DNA of 64,000 nucleotides from Allium sativum (taxonomy: Eukaryota > Streptophyta > Magnoliopsida > Asparagales > Amaryllidaceae): contig CM060915.1 in the NCBI GenBank assembly GCA_030737875.1, forward strand, positions 363,007,863-363,071,862, read 5' to 3'. Both the position numbers and the translations under genes were made by a program. The notes beneath the pieces were generated by a model, which saw only the letters and a program-made list of their open reading frames with translations, was not told the origin of the DNA and made no database searches. Position 1 is the first letter of the stretch, and the number at the start of each line of letters is the position of its first letter. Positions 1 to 11,866 of the stretch are shown here, piece by piece.

Positions 1-128
1 AAATGACCATTTTACCCCTAGTTGGCACTTTTTTGGCCATAACTTTTGACTGGAAATGAATTTTGACCTGAAACCACTTCCATTGGCTTCGGATGATGGT
101 TTCTCTTTCCGTAGAGTGGTCACATTAG

Positions 129-228
129 CCAAACGGGCTTACCGTTTGGGAGATATGGCTGAAACAAGTTTCAGATGGTGAAAAACAGCTTAATTGGGCT
201 TAACCGGGTGATTAACAGCTAAGCCCAA
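129..228 (+). promoter_or_regulatory. Three consecutive perfect palindromes in the U3 of A
   Basis: Inverted repeats are CCAAACGG/CCGTTTGG (129-136/142-149), CTGAAAC/GTTTCAG (159-165/168-174) and TTGGGCTTA/TAAGCCCAA (194-202/220-228). All three are repeated in the 3' LTR at 7369-7468. They lie upstream of a weak TATA-like TATAGGAGG (7490 in the 3' copy). A binding-site or structural role is inference. Confidence 0.5.
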
Positions 229-899
229 GGGGAATTTCGGGTTTAGAGGTATAGGAGGACTGATTAGGGTTAGGTTATCACTTTCATTTCAGTTTTGAGC
301 CGCCACAAACCTTCTTGAGACCTTAGTAATGGCTTCCATCCTCTAAAACCACTCCAAAACACATTTTTTAGTGAAGATTAAGCCTAAACTACATCAAAAC
401 AAGGCCAAATAGCAACAAAGCAAGGTTGGAGCTGCTGCTATACATAGGAATTCGACCCAAACAGAGAATATTTCAGATTTGGTGATTTATTTTGTGGCCA
501 AGGTGAGTGATAGCATCGTTTTGACACTAATTACAGTTAATTAAGGGTAATTAGTGAAGGTTAGCGAATTTATACACCAATAAATTCTGGAAAAATGTTT
601 AGAAATTCTTAAATAATATTTCATGCCTCTGTTATAAAATTTAGACGATTTGGTTAAGTTTTACTAAGTATGTGCTTAAACATGATTAAGAGGGACTATG
701 GGAAAATATGAAGTTTTAGTCACTTTTTGATCCCTTTTGATTCATTTGAATTATTGTTTGCTGTTTGTGGTTGCTATTACATGTTGCTATGACTCTATGG
801 TATGTTTTATGATTGATTAGAGTAGTTAAATTGCTCGAGAACGTCGTCGAATGGCGTAGAAAGCTCGCTGGAAAGTTGCAGAAATGTACAGGCTCCTAA

Positions 900-1290
900 C
901 CGGATCGGATCGGATGGGGGGGCTCGGATCAGAAATGTGAACTGGGCAAGAAACCCGACCCGAACTGGAGGTTGGCACATAAAAGACTTGGCAAAAAGGA
1001 AGGCTGTTTACTTAGGGTTGGAGTGGACAAGGGGATCGGATCGGAGTAAGCTAGGGAGCGGATCGGACTGAAGTAAAGCGAAGTGATCGGATCGGATCGG
1101 AGTAGATGGGAACGAGGGAGCTGATCGGAGAAGGAGCATGAGCTGGAAGGAGGATAGCAACCCGACCCGACCCGGAGGAGGACACCGACCTTACCCGGAG
1201 GAGGACACCGACCCGACCCGGAGTGAAGTACCCGAACCGAACCGACGAGGGCAATGACTACCGAACCGAACCGAATTCCAGGACTGTTAC
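900..1290. repeat. GATCGG / CCCGACC short-repeat cluster in A's LTR
   Basis: GC-rich stretch of short GGATCGG and CCCGACCCGGAG units. The 3' LTR copy (about 8140-8515) has one five-base unit fewer in the GATCGGATCGG run. Frames across it are arginine/serine-rich by composition and have no recognisable domain. Confidence 0.6.
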
Positions 1291-2385
1291 TGCGCGACAA
1301 CTCTTCTGAAGACCCACTCCAATTCGACCAAACCCGAGATGCAAAGGAAGTCCAAATGAGAAGTTAGAGCTTAAGATTCAGATGGGAATCAACGAGTTCA
1401 CTTCATGGTTGGGCTTTGCTGCGGGACGCGTGCCAAGGAGTTATCGATGTCTATAGCTTTGAACCACTATGGTAGGAGGTACGAAGACAGATTCAGGGCC
1501 ATTATGGCATCGGTAGAACCAAGGGCTACAACCAATGAAGTGGGTCATTGAAATGTTTGGTCATGACTCCATATGTTTAGCTTGGTCATAGCAGGGTTTC
1601 TACAAGTCGGGATTCGTCGTTACCTCAGTTTGTCTAGTGTTCCAAAGTGGTAGATATCGTACGCTTTACGCACTGAGTGAGAGATGTGAGGATGGTTGCT
1701 ATGGATGATTTACTTGCTCTCATTGTGACATGCACACCCCACCCCCGTATTCTTACACTATTTATTATGGCACCTTGGAGTATTGTACGGTATGTGGTAC
1801 TAACTCTTTGGTTGCAGGTCCAGGTTCAGGTATGGCTTAGTATACCTGTTATTATTCTGTTTAGATGCTTATCGCTCATACCAGGCTTTATGTCTGACCC
1901 AGAGTTTTATGTCTCCTCTTATTACTCTGGGTGCTCACACGAGCAGACTAGAGACAGGTTAGCTGGTGATGCACGGGTAGATGATCCGGAGACGAGCAGG
2001 AGGCTTCCACGTAATATATATATAGTATTCTCCCTGTATTGTTGAAGATCACTGCTTGGGCATTGGTGGTGTATCTTCTATTTTGGCTTTCTGTTGTCCA
2101 GAGACAGTAGATTTTAAAAAGTTGTAATAAGCTGTATTTGGTTTTCCGCTGCTTTGAGATTGATGTTGGTTTTAGTTATCAGCCCATGCACTGTCTCGTC
2201 TGTTTTATGTCAAGTACATTATTATTATTATACTTTATTCCATGCGCTGTGAGACATTCTACAGGTTCTTTGATTAGTTCATTCCCTTCTTTCCTTTCTT
2301 ATGACGACCGTCTTGTGCTAGTCGGGCATGTGTACAGCGCACTTTTGGAGGAAATGCAGGCTGGTGCGAGGCGGGCCGTCACACT

Positions 2386-2397
2386 TGGTATCAGAGC
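2386..2397 (+). promoter_or_regulatory. Primer-binding site of A (initiator tRNA-Met)
   Basis: TGGTATCAGAGC begins two bases after the LTR end. It is the standard plant tRNA-iMet complement that primes minus-strand DNA synthesis. Confidence 0.92.
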
Positions 2398-2581
2398 TCT
2401 AGGTTGCGTAGTTAACCTAGGGAAGTTATCAGGGAGAGATAGTATACGTATACGAGAGAGCGTATTTGTGATTATTTTGGTTTTCAAAAGCTATATATAT
2501 ACTATTAGTAGTATAAGAATGAAGTTGTACTGCACTGGCACCACTATGGAGTCGTTAATCATTTCCTTTTTCAGATTGACG

Positions 2582-5500
2582 ATGAGCCGATATGTTAGAG
2601 GTACCGGTAGAGGGGCCAATAATGGGAATGCTGCTGACATGAGGACGATGTTTACTGACCTCATGAGAGAGATGCTTAGAGATGTACAGAGGGCAGCTCC
2701 CAATGGTTGAAATGGTGGTGGTCCAATAGTGCAGGTACCAAGAGTCGACTTCGCCAAGCTGAATAAGGATTATACTAGCCTTGGTGGGAAGCCGTTCCAT
2801 GGAACGGAGTCGGCTACGGATGTTCAAGATTGGTTGGATAGTTGCGAACGCATCTTCGAGGATTTGGGTATCGAGGATGCGATGAAGAGAAAGCTAGCGT
2901 CCCGTCAGCTGCAAGGGCGGGCAATGAATTGGTGGAATGCTATAAAGGCAGCTACTCCCGAAGACCAGATTACTTGGGAGCAGTTTAAGGCTCGCTTTAG
3001 TGAGAAGTTCATTCCAGCTGCTCAGAAGTCAATGTTGTTTAAGAAATTCTTGGAGCTCAAGCAGAATGGCAGGGCTGTCTCGGAGTATATTGCTGAATTT
3101 GACACTTTGTCAAAATATGGGTTATCTCTCATTGATACTGCCGAGAAAAAGAATGAGAAATTCATAACTGGTTTGGATCAGTACTTGGGGGAAAAACTCA
3201 TTAACCACATCGATGAGACGTTTGAATCGATTGTGGGGAAAGCGTTAAGGTCAGAAAGTCTCTACCCTAAGCCGAAGACTGAGGTTGCATCCGCAGATGA
3301 GCCAAAGCCACAAGCTAGTGGTGGAGGCAGAGGTGGTTCCCAGAATAAGAGAAAGCAGAATCAGGCTAAGGATGGCCAGAAGAAAAAGAATAAGCAAGAT
3401 GTGGAGTGCTTCAGTTGTGGTAAGAAGGGCCATTATGCTAGTAATTGTCGGGCCAAGCCGGCGGATAGGAAGTGCTTCAACTGTGGCCAAATGGGACATC
3501 ACACGGACAAGTGTCCACAGCCCCCTAAAGAAAAGCAAATGGTGAAAGCATATGCTCTTAATGTTATTCCTTCTTCGTCGAATGCCCCAACTGCGGCGGA
3601 GAAGGGAAAGAATGTCTTCATTCAAGGTATGCTTTCTGTTTATGATGTTCCTGTTAGAGTTTTGTTTGATACCGGAGCTTCTAGTTCTTTCATATCTAGT
3701 GACCTGGTAAATAGGTTGGGATTGGAGCCCGAGATTGTCGATAGACCTTTAGTAGTGACGAACCCGATTGGTGGTTCGACTAGCCTTAGCATGATTTGTC
3801 GTAATGTGGTCCTATCGAGTCATGGATGCATGTTTGTTTGTGATTGCTTTGTTTTGGGCTTTACTGGGTTTGGCATTATTTTGGGAGTAGATTGGCTCCG
3901 AAGGTATGGGGTGGTGGTAGACTATGAGGGCTTTTTGGTGACAGCTAGAGCGGATGATGGGCAGAGGATAGTGTTTGGTGGTCTACCCAGTAAGGGGGTA
4001 TTGGCTAGTTTTCTAAACTCCCTCGACATTCCGCATAGTGAGTTGTCAGGTTTGCCCGTGGTTGGCCAGTATCCGGATGTTTTCGAAGAAGTGACCGGAC
4101 TTCCACCACACCGAGAGATTGAGTTTCGTATTGATTTGGTAAAAGATGCCAGACCTATAGTGATGCCACTTCGTCGTATGGCACCAAGGGAGCAGCGAGA
4201 GCTCGAGGTGCAAGTCAGCGATCTTTTGAAGAAGGGATTTATCCGAAGGAGTGTTTCTGAATGGGGAGCACCAGTTGTGTTTGCTACCAAGGCGGATGGT
4301 TCCCTTCGTTTGTGTGTAGACTACCGCGAGTTGAATAAAGTGACGAGGAAGAATAAGTATCCTCTACCGCGGATAGATGATTTGTTCGATCAGTTGAGTG
4401 GCGCGAGGATATTTTCTCAGTTGGATCTCGCGACAGGTTTTCATCAGCTTAGAGTGGAAGCTGAGAGTATAGCTAAAACGACATTTCGAACGCCGTCTGG
4501 ATTTTATGAGTGGTTGGTTATGCCATTTGGGCTGACTAATGCCCCGACATATTTTGTGGATCTTATGAATAGGGTATTCAGAGATCAGTTGAATAAGTCT
4601 GTCCTTGTGTTCGTTGATGATATTTTGGTCTATTCGAGGACAGAGGAAGAACACAAGGAACATTTAAGAGTAGCGATGGAGGTGTTGAGAAAACACCAAT
4701 TGAAAGCAAAGTTTTCTAAGTGTCACTTCTGGAAGAGGGAAGTGAGGTTCTTGGGCCATGTTGTATCAGAGAATGGTATTGCCGTGGACCCAGCAAAGGT
4801 GGCCACGGTACAAGATTGGCCTACGCCCAAGAACGCAACAGATGTAAGGAGTTTCTTGGGGTTAGCTGGATATTATCGTAAGTTTATCCAAGGTTTCTCC
4901 AAGTTAGCAGCACCATTGACCCAGTTGACCAAGAAGAATCAAGCTTTTATCTGGGATGAAAGGTGCGAGAATGCATTCAAGAGTCTAAAGGACAAGTTGA
5001 CAAGCGCACCAGTGTTAGTCATTCCTAAGGGGGATGAAGAGATGACGGTATACACGGATGCCTGTGGTACCGGACTGGGTGCTGTATTGATGCAAGGCGG
5101 TAGGGTTGTAGCTTATGCAAGTCGGCAATTGAAACCGCATGAGAGAAGATACCCTACCCATGATTTAGAATTGGCAGCGATCGTGTTCGCGTTAAAGATG
5201 TGGAGACACTATCTCTTGGGAGAAAGATTTGACCTGTTTACAGATCATAAGTCGTTGAAGTATCTATTCTCCCAGAAGGATTTAAATCTCCGTCGGCAGA
5301 GATGGTTAGAGTTCTTAGCTTCCTATGATTTTGACATCGCATACACACCGGGAAAGGGCAATGCGGTGGCTGATGCATTGAGTAGAAGACATGCCAGCTT
5401 AGGGGCTATGTTCCTTGAATGGAAGCAACTGGAGTTTATCGCGGGGTTTGATTTCAGACCAAAGTGCGAATTGGATCCAGAAATGTTAGCAAGTTTGACG

Positions 5501-6958
5501 ATCAGACCCACTTTGATTGAACGGATCGGCTCTAGTCAGAGGGACGATCCTAACCTATTGGAGATCATCTCCAAGTTAGAGATGGGAATCGATGAGGAGA
5601 TGAACAAGTATGGGCTTGATCGAGATAGATGGCTTAGAAAGAATGGAAAGCTTGTTGTACCCAATGTCAATGGATTGAGGGATGAAGTGCTTAGACAATG
5701 TCATCACTCAAAGCTGACCATACACCCCGGTGGTAACAAGATGTATCGAGATATGAAGCAGACTTACTACTGGGAAGGGATGAAAAGAGATGTTGGGAAG
5801 TTTATATCCAAGTGCATGAATTGCCAGCTAGTTAAAGCCGAGCAAAAGAAGCCTAGTGGGTTGTTACAGCCCTTAGAAATTCCCGAATGGAAATGGGAGC
5901 AAGTCTCGATGGATTTCATCGATGGGTTACCAAGGACTAGATCGGGATATGACAGCATTTGGGTAATTGTAGATCGACTGACTAAAAGTGCAAGGTTTAT
6001 ACCAGTCAAATCGACTAGAACGGCAGCTAAGTTAGCAGAATTGTATATGAAGTGGGTAGTGAGATTTCATGGAGTACCTAAAAGCATTGTGAGCGACCGA
6101 GACCTGTTGTTCACTAGTGGGTTTTGGAGGAGCTTGCAAGAGGCGCTAGGGTCAGAGTTACATCTCAATACTGCATATCATCCTCAGACCGACGGTCAGA
6201 CGGAAAGGGTGAATCGTATTTTAGAAGATCTCTTGAGAGCATGTATATTGGATTTTGGTGGATCATGGGATGACCATTTGCATCTAGTAGAGTTTGCATA
6301 TAATAATAGTTACCAATCCAGTATCGGTATGGCTCCATTTGAAGCTTTGTATGGAAGACCGTGCCACTCACCATCATGTTGGATAGAGACTGGCGAGAAG
6401 TTTACGCTTGGACCAGATGTGGTGAGGGAAACTTCGGATAAAATCAAGACCATTCAACAACGAATGAAGGCTGCCCAAGATAGGCAGAAAAGTTATGCTG
6501 ATAAGAGAAGAAGAGACTTAAAATTCTTCGTGGGTGACTTGGTGTTTGTCAAGATTTCTCCGTTGAAGAGCGTAATACGATTTGGCAGGAGAGGCAAATT
6601 AGCACCAAGATTTGTTGGTCCATTCCCTGTTCTTGAACTAGTTGGGAATTTGGCATATAGAATTGACTTACCGGAGAAGATGGCGGGAGTTCACAACGTA
6701 TTTCATGTTTCCCAACTAAGGAAGTTCGTTCATGACTCAGATATGACTATCTCACCTGATCAGTTAGAGGACTTCGAAGTAGAACCCGAGGCGGTTGGGA
6801 ACCGCAAGCCGGCCCGTATTGTCGCACACGACATGAAGCAACTTCGAAGGAAGTCGGTGAAGCTAGTCAAGGTACAGTGGAGCGAAGACGAGAATGATTA
6901 TACTTGGGAAACAGAGGAGGACATAAGGAAGAAGTATCCAGAACTCTTTGTCTGGTAA
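2582..6958 (+). CDS. Gag-Pol polyprotein of element A (one in-frame TGA near the start)
   Basis: The start chosen is ATG 2582, just after a splice-acceptor-like CAG. Codon 43 (2708-2710) is TGA in a glycine/asparagine-rich stretch; the frame then stays open to 6958, giving 1458 codons. An uninterrupted frame of about 1410 residues begins after the stop. Numbering from ATG 2582: Gag core in the first 200 residues; two CCHC knuckles at 276-311; aspartic protease DTGAS at D363; reverse transcriptase with FVDD at 677-680; RNase H with YTDACG around D826; integrase zinc site H1041/H1042 with C1078/C1081; catalytic triad D1111, D1172, E1208 (D-60-D-35-E); then a GPF region and a chromodomain-like end finishing in YPELFVW. 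All catalytic residues are present. The TGA may be a one-base mutation or a read-through site. Confidence 0.93.
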
Positions 6959-7076
6959 GATTTTATTAGCGATTTAGTTTTCCGCATGCTAGGATAGACT
7001 TGTTTGCTTGCTTTGCATGTTTGATTGTTGTATGTGGTTGTTAGGCAGGCGGGATCCTGTGTATGTTTTGGGTTAA

Positions 7077-7113
7077 GGAATTTCGGGGACGAAATTTCTT
7101 AAGGGGGGGAGAG
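7077..7113 (+). promoter_or_regulatory. Pre-PPT hairpin and polypurine tract of A
   Basis: AATTTCG (7079-7085) and CGAAATT (7090-7096) flank a GGGA loop. The purine tract AAGGGGGGGAGAG follows and ends at 7113, next to the 3' LTR. The tract primes plus-strand DNA; the hairpin recurs in B, D, G and I with different stems. Confidence 0.8.
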
Positions 7114-9617
7114 TGTAACGACCCGCATTCTACGCATCATAGGATATTTATTTCTTTCACATACGAAGTCGTGTGGTTATGTAACATTGGGAGACGACTA
7201 TTGTGGTCATTTCCCATGTTCATGATTTTTCCCGATTTTTAAATGACCATTTTACCCCTAGTTGGCACTGTTTTGGCCATAACTTTTGACTGGAAATGAG
7301 TATTGACCTGAAAACACTTCCATTGGCTTCGGATGATGGTTTCTCTTTCCGTAGAGTGGTCACATTAGCCAAACGGGCTTACCGTTTGGGAGATATAGCT
7401 GAAACAAGTTTCAGATGGTGAAAAACAGCTTAATTGGGCTTAACCGGGTGATTAACAGCTAAGCCCAAGGGGAATTTCGGGTTTAGAGGTATAGGAGGAC
7501 TGATTAGGGTTATGTTATCACTTTCATTTCAGTTTTGAGCCGCCACAAACCTTCTTGAGACCTTAGTAATGGCTTCCATCCTCTAAAACCACTCCAAACC
7601 ACATTTTTAGTGAAGATTAAGCCTAAACTACATCAAAACAAGGCCAAATAGCAACAAAGCAAGGTTGGAGCTGCTGCTATACATAGGAATTCGACCCAAA
7701 CAGAGAATATTTCAGATTTGGTGATTTATTTTGTGGCCAAGGTGAGTGATAGCATCGTTTTGACACTAATTACAGTTAATTAAGGGTAATTAGTGAAGGT
7801 TAGCGAATTTATACACCAATAAATTCTGGAAAAATGTTTAGAAATTCTTAAATAATATTTCATGCCTCTGTTATAAAATTTAGACGATTTGGTTAAGTTT
7901 TACTAAGTATGTGCTTAAACATGATTAAGAGGGACTATGGGAAAATATGAAGTTTTAGTCACTTTTTGATCCCTTTTGATTCATTTGAATTGTTATTTGC
8001 TGTTTGTGGTTGCTATTACATGTTGCTATAACTCTATGGTATGTTTTATGATTGATTAGAGTAGTTAAATTGCTCGAGAACGTCGTCGAATGGCGTAGAA
8101 AGCTCGCTGGAAAGTTGCAGAAATGTACAGGCTCCTAACCGGATCGGATCGGATGGGGGGGCTCGGATCGGAAATGTGAACTGGGCAAGAAACCCGACCC
8201 GAACTGGAGTTTGGCACATAAAAGACTTGGCAAAAAGGAAGGCTGTTTACTTAGGGTTGGAGTGGACAAGGGGATCGGATCGGAGTAAGCTAGGGAGCGG
8301 ATCGGACTGAAGTAAAGCGAAGTGATCGGATCGGAGTAGATGGGAACGAGGGAGCTGATCGGAGAAGGAGCATGAGCTGGAAGGAGGATAGCAACCCGAC
8401 CCGACCCGGAGGAGGACACCGACCTTACCCGGAGGAGGACACCGACCCGACCCGGAGTGAAGTACCCGAACCGAACCGACGAGGGCAATGACTACCGAAC
8501 CGAACCGAATTCCAGGACTGTTACTGCGCGACAACTCTTCTGAAGACCCACTCCAATTCGACCAAACCCGAGATGCAAAGGAAGTCCAAATGAGAAGTTA
8601 GAGCTTAAGATTCAGATGGGAATCAACGAGTTCACTTCATGGTTGGGCTTTGCTGCGGGACGCGTGCCAAGGAGTTATCGATGTCTATAGCTTTGAACCA
8701 CTATGGTAGGAGGTACGAAGACAGATTCAGGGCCATTATGGCATCGGTAGAACCAAGGGCTACAACCAATGAAGTGGGTCATTGAAATGTTTGGTCATGA
8801 CTCCATATGTTTAGCTTGGTCATAGCAGGGTTTCTACAAGTCGGGATTCGTCGTTACCTCAGTTTGTCTAGTGTTCCAAAGTGGTAGATATCGTACGCTT
8901 TACGCACTGAGTGAGAGATGTGAGGATGGTTGCTATGGATGATTTACTTGCTCTCATTGTGACATGCACACCCCACCCCCGTATTCTTACACTATTTATT
9001 ATGGCACCTTGGAGTATTGTACGGTATGTGGTACTAACTCTTTGGTTGCAGGTCCAGGTTCAGGTATGGCTTAGTATACCTGTTATTATTCTGTTTAGAT
9101 GCTTATCGCTCATACCAGGCTTTATGTCTGACCCAGAGTTTTATGTCTCCTCTTATTACTCTGGGTGCTCACACGAGCAGACTAGAGACAGGTTAGCTGG
9201 TGATGCACGGGTAGATGATCCGGAGACGAGCAGGAGGCTTCCACGTAATATATATATAGTATTCTCCCTGTATTGTTGAAGATCACTGCTTGGGCATTGG
9301 TGGTGTATCTTCTATTTTGGCTTTCTGTTGTCCAGAGACAGTAGATTTTAAAAAGTTGTAATAAGCTGTATTTGGTTTTCCGCTGCTTTGAGATTGATGT
9401 TGGTTTTAGTTATCAGCCCATGCACTGTCTCGTTTGTTTTATGTCAAGTACATTATTATTATTATATTTTATTCCATGCGCTGTGAGACATTCTACAGGT
9501 TCTTTGATTAGTTCATTCCCTTCTTTCCTTTCTTATGACGACCGTCTTGTGCTAGTCGGGCATGTGTACAGCGCACTTTTGGAGGAAATGCAGGCTGGTG
9601 CGAGGCGGGCCGTCACA
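7114..9617 (+). repeat. 3' LTR of element A, complete (2504 bp)
   Basis: Starts TGTAACGACCCG after the polypurine tract and ends CGTCACA at 9617. The next base continues LTR sequence of element B (GGCGTCAATC, as at 17483), which fixes the insertion point. Splice-donor match at 7741/7742. Confidence 0.95.
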
Positions 9618-9720
9618 GGCGTCAATCTAATCAACACGGCTTCATATATTTCTATTTTCAAATATTCTATTTCAAATATTTCTTATTATCAAATATTTCT
9701 TATTATCAAATATTTCGTTT

Positions 9721-9970
9721 AACACATGACTAATCTCAACGGATGAGTACAGTCAACACATGAACTTTTATTTTATATTGATAAAGATGTAAATTTTATT
9801 ATTAAAATATTCGTTCAACACATGACTAATCTCAACGGATGAGTACAGTCAACACATGAACTTTTATTTTATATTGATAAAGATGTAAATTTTATTATTA
9901 AAATATTCGTTCAACACATGACTAATCTCAACGGATGAGTACAGTCAACACATGAACTTTTATTTTATAT
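9721..9970. repeat. 96-bp tandem repeat, ~2.6 copies
   Basis: Units start at 9721, 9817 and 9913 with AACACATGACTAATCTCAAC and are nearly identical. The same array sits in the other LTR with units at 17603, 17699 and 17795. Confidence 0.9.
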
Positions 9971-11530
9971 GTCCTTTATTTTCTAAATGGGAATGAGGCC
10001 CAATCAATCACCATATAAAATTAATTATATGGATTTTCATACAACACATATATATAATAGCATTGAAGAATAATCAACCAAAGTGCACTACACTGTATAA
10101 GCATCAAATATAGATATCTAACGCTTATAACAGCCTGTCAATCAATCGATCGACATATTTAATCAATCAGGATGAGTGAACTTCAAATTTCATCCCAACA
10201 CCCGTGTGGGGTTTCAAACAATCAAACACAGATTTTATTTGTGCAGTTGGGCGATGTGTTTTATTTTTCTAATATATTTTAGAAAATTTCGGCGGCATAA
10301 CGACACGATACTAGAAACGGGACAAGGCCTAGCCTTATCCCCGGACTAGTGAAGGCCCACGCCATTCACACATCAATCAAATCCATTCATTCTCACCAAA
10401 CAATTCAATTTCAATCAAATAATCTAATTAATTTTTTGCAATCAAACAATTTAACAAACAAGCCATCCATGGTCTGTGGATGACGGGTGTCGGGTGCTAC
10501 TAAACACCGTCTGCATCCTAGTATATATATATATAACTAGAAAAAGAAATTGAAAGGTGAGAAATTCTCACTTATAGCTATCCAATCATCTTGACTCTTC
10601 ATTGATAGAAATCTTCATCGTTATTGCATCTTCGTCATCTTCGTTGCTCGTAGCCACTACATATATAAAAATCACACATTTTTATATTTTGATGTCTTTA
10701 AAATAAAAATCACATTTTTATTTATTTACTTTCAATTTAAAAATCATATTTTCACTTCGCTATTCAATATATAAAAATCGAATTTTTATACCGCTACTAT
10801 AAAGATAAAAATTATATTTTCACAACGATGTTCATATAGTAAAGATTATATTTTTATCACGCTATTCTTCATATAAAGATTTCGCCTTTTCAAAAATATT
10901 AAAAATCCGAACTTTACGAAAGCAAGAATCCTATTTTTCTCTCTAAAAATATAGTCTTTCCTATTTAAGCAAAAATTATATTCCTACATCTTCTATGTAG
11001 TAGAGATTATATTTTTAATACTTTAAAAATATAAACATCATATTTTTCTCCTTCATTATATATATACAATAAAAATCAGATTTTTATTTCGTTACATATA
11101 TAAAGATGATATTTTTAATTTTCCTATCATGTAAAAATTATATTTTTAATTCTCTACATAACCAAAAATTATATTTTTGTATCATCTATATAGTAAAGAC
11201 TATATTTCTAATACTTTAAAAATATAAAGATCATATTTTTATTTCTTTAAAAACATAAAAATCCTATTTTTAACCTTCATATATAATCAAAATCTCGTCT
11301 TCCTCTTTGTAAAAATCTCAACTTTCTATTTGTAAAAATCTTAACTTGTCTAAAAAAAACTAATCTTTTCTATATCAACTACATATATAATAGAATCTGA
11401 TTTTTAATAACGATTTTATATAATAATAAAAAGTATTTAAATTAGAAAAAATCACCTTTTTATTACAGCATTACTTATAATAAATAAATCAAAGAAACTG
11501 AAATAAAAATCAATTTTATTTACCTTTCTC

Positions 11531-11866
11531 TTGTCGAGGGGGGGGGGGCAGTTCGATGCCGTTGACTGGAAAAAGGGGGAAATGGGCTTGGAGAGGGTAG
11601 CGCACGCTGGTGGTTGGAGTCGATGGGGGATGTCTGACCTGCGGTGGCGCGTGCTGGAGGTCGTGGGGGAAGCGGCAGCAGGAGGAGGAAGGAAGAAGAG
11701 GGGGGCGGTGGTCCTAGGGTTCGCGGTGCTCGATTTGTGGAAGAGGGGAGGCTCGCGGATGAAGGTGGACGAGGTGGGAGCCTGGGCGGAGGCGTCGCGA
11801 CTTCGACGGGGGAGGAGGAAGAGGGAGCGGTCGTGGGGGAAGCGGGATCCGCCGTCTTTATATATT
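11531..11866 (-). promoter_or_regulatory. TATA box and GC-rich leader exon candidate of B (3' LTR copy)
   Basis: On the minus strand a TATATAAA motif (about 11857-11866) is followed by about 330 bp of C-rich sequence. This ends at a splice-donor-like AAAG|GT near 11525, where composition turns strongly AT-rich. The same arrangement is at 19590-19926. Open frames on the opposite strand are GC-rich shadows. Confidence 0.45.

Larger units (their letters stand above)
1..2383 (+). repeat. 5' LTR of element A (first ~127 bp outside window)
   Basis: Matches 7241-9617 almost base for base and ends in CGTCACA directly before the primer-binding site. The first base corresponds to position 128 of the 3' LTR. 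It contains three perfect inverted repeats (129-228), a 5' splice-site match at 502/503 and GATCGG/CCCGACC-rich repeats at about 900-1290. Short frames inside it are repeated in the 3' LTR and show no protein features. Confidence 0.95.
503..2574 (+). other. Predicted leader intron of A (LTR splice donor to gag splice acceptor)
   Basis: The donor reads CCAAG|GTGAGT at 502/503. The acceptor is the pyrimidine-rich ATTTCCTTTTTCAG ending at 2574, eight bases before the gag ATG at 2582. Removing this stretch would delete most of the LTR leader and the primer-binding site from gag mRNA. Equivalent donor and acceptor positions occur in elements D and G. Prediction from consensus only; no transcript evidence. 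Confidence 0.45.
1..9617 (+). mobile_element. Element A: Ty3/gypsy LTR retrotransposon, Tekay/Del-like chromovirus
   Basis: This is the only element here with a readable gag-pol. It has a 5' LTR cut by the window edge, a tRNA-Met primer-binding site, one long polyprotein frame, a purine tract and a complete 3' LTR of 2504 bp. Domain order is Gag, two CCHC knuckles, protease, RT, RNase H, integrase and a C-terminal chromodomain-like tail, so integrase follows RT as in gypsy. The chromodomain-like end suggests the Tekay/Del clade; that assignment is inference. By eye the two LTRs differ at about 14 positions over 2.38 kb plus two small indels, so insertion was recent. It is inserted in the 3' LTR of element B at the homologue of 17483; the 5' target duplication lies outside the window. 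Confidence 0.93.

Noticed and set aside
929..1300. Minus-strand Ser/Pro-rich frame
   Set aside because: Translation of GATCGG/CCCGACC repeats inside A's LTR; repeated and shifted in the 3' LTR.
2386..2397. tRNA gene
   Set aside because: Only the 3'-end complement of tRNA-Met is present (a primer site); no cloverleaf was seen here or at the other primer sites.
1677..2710. Frames upstream of gag in A's LTR
   Set aside because: Present in both LTRs without domains. Only the part from ATG 2582 belongs to Gag.
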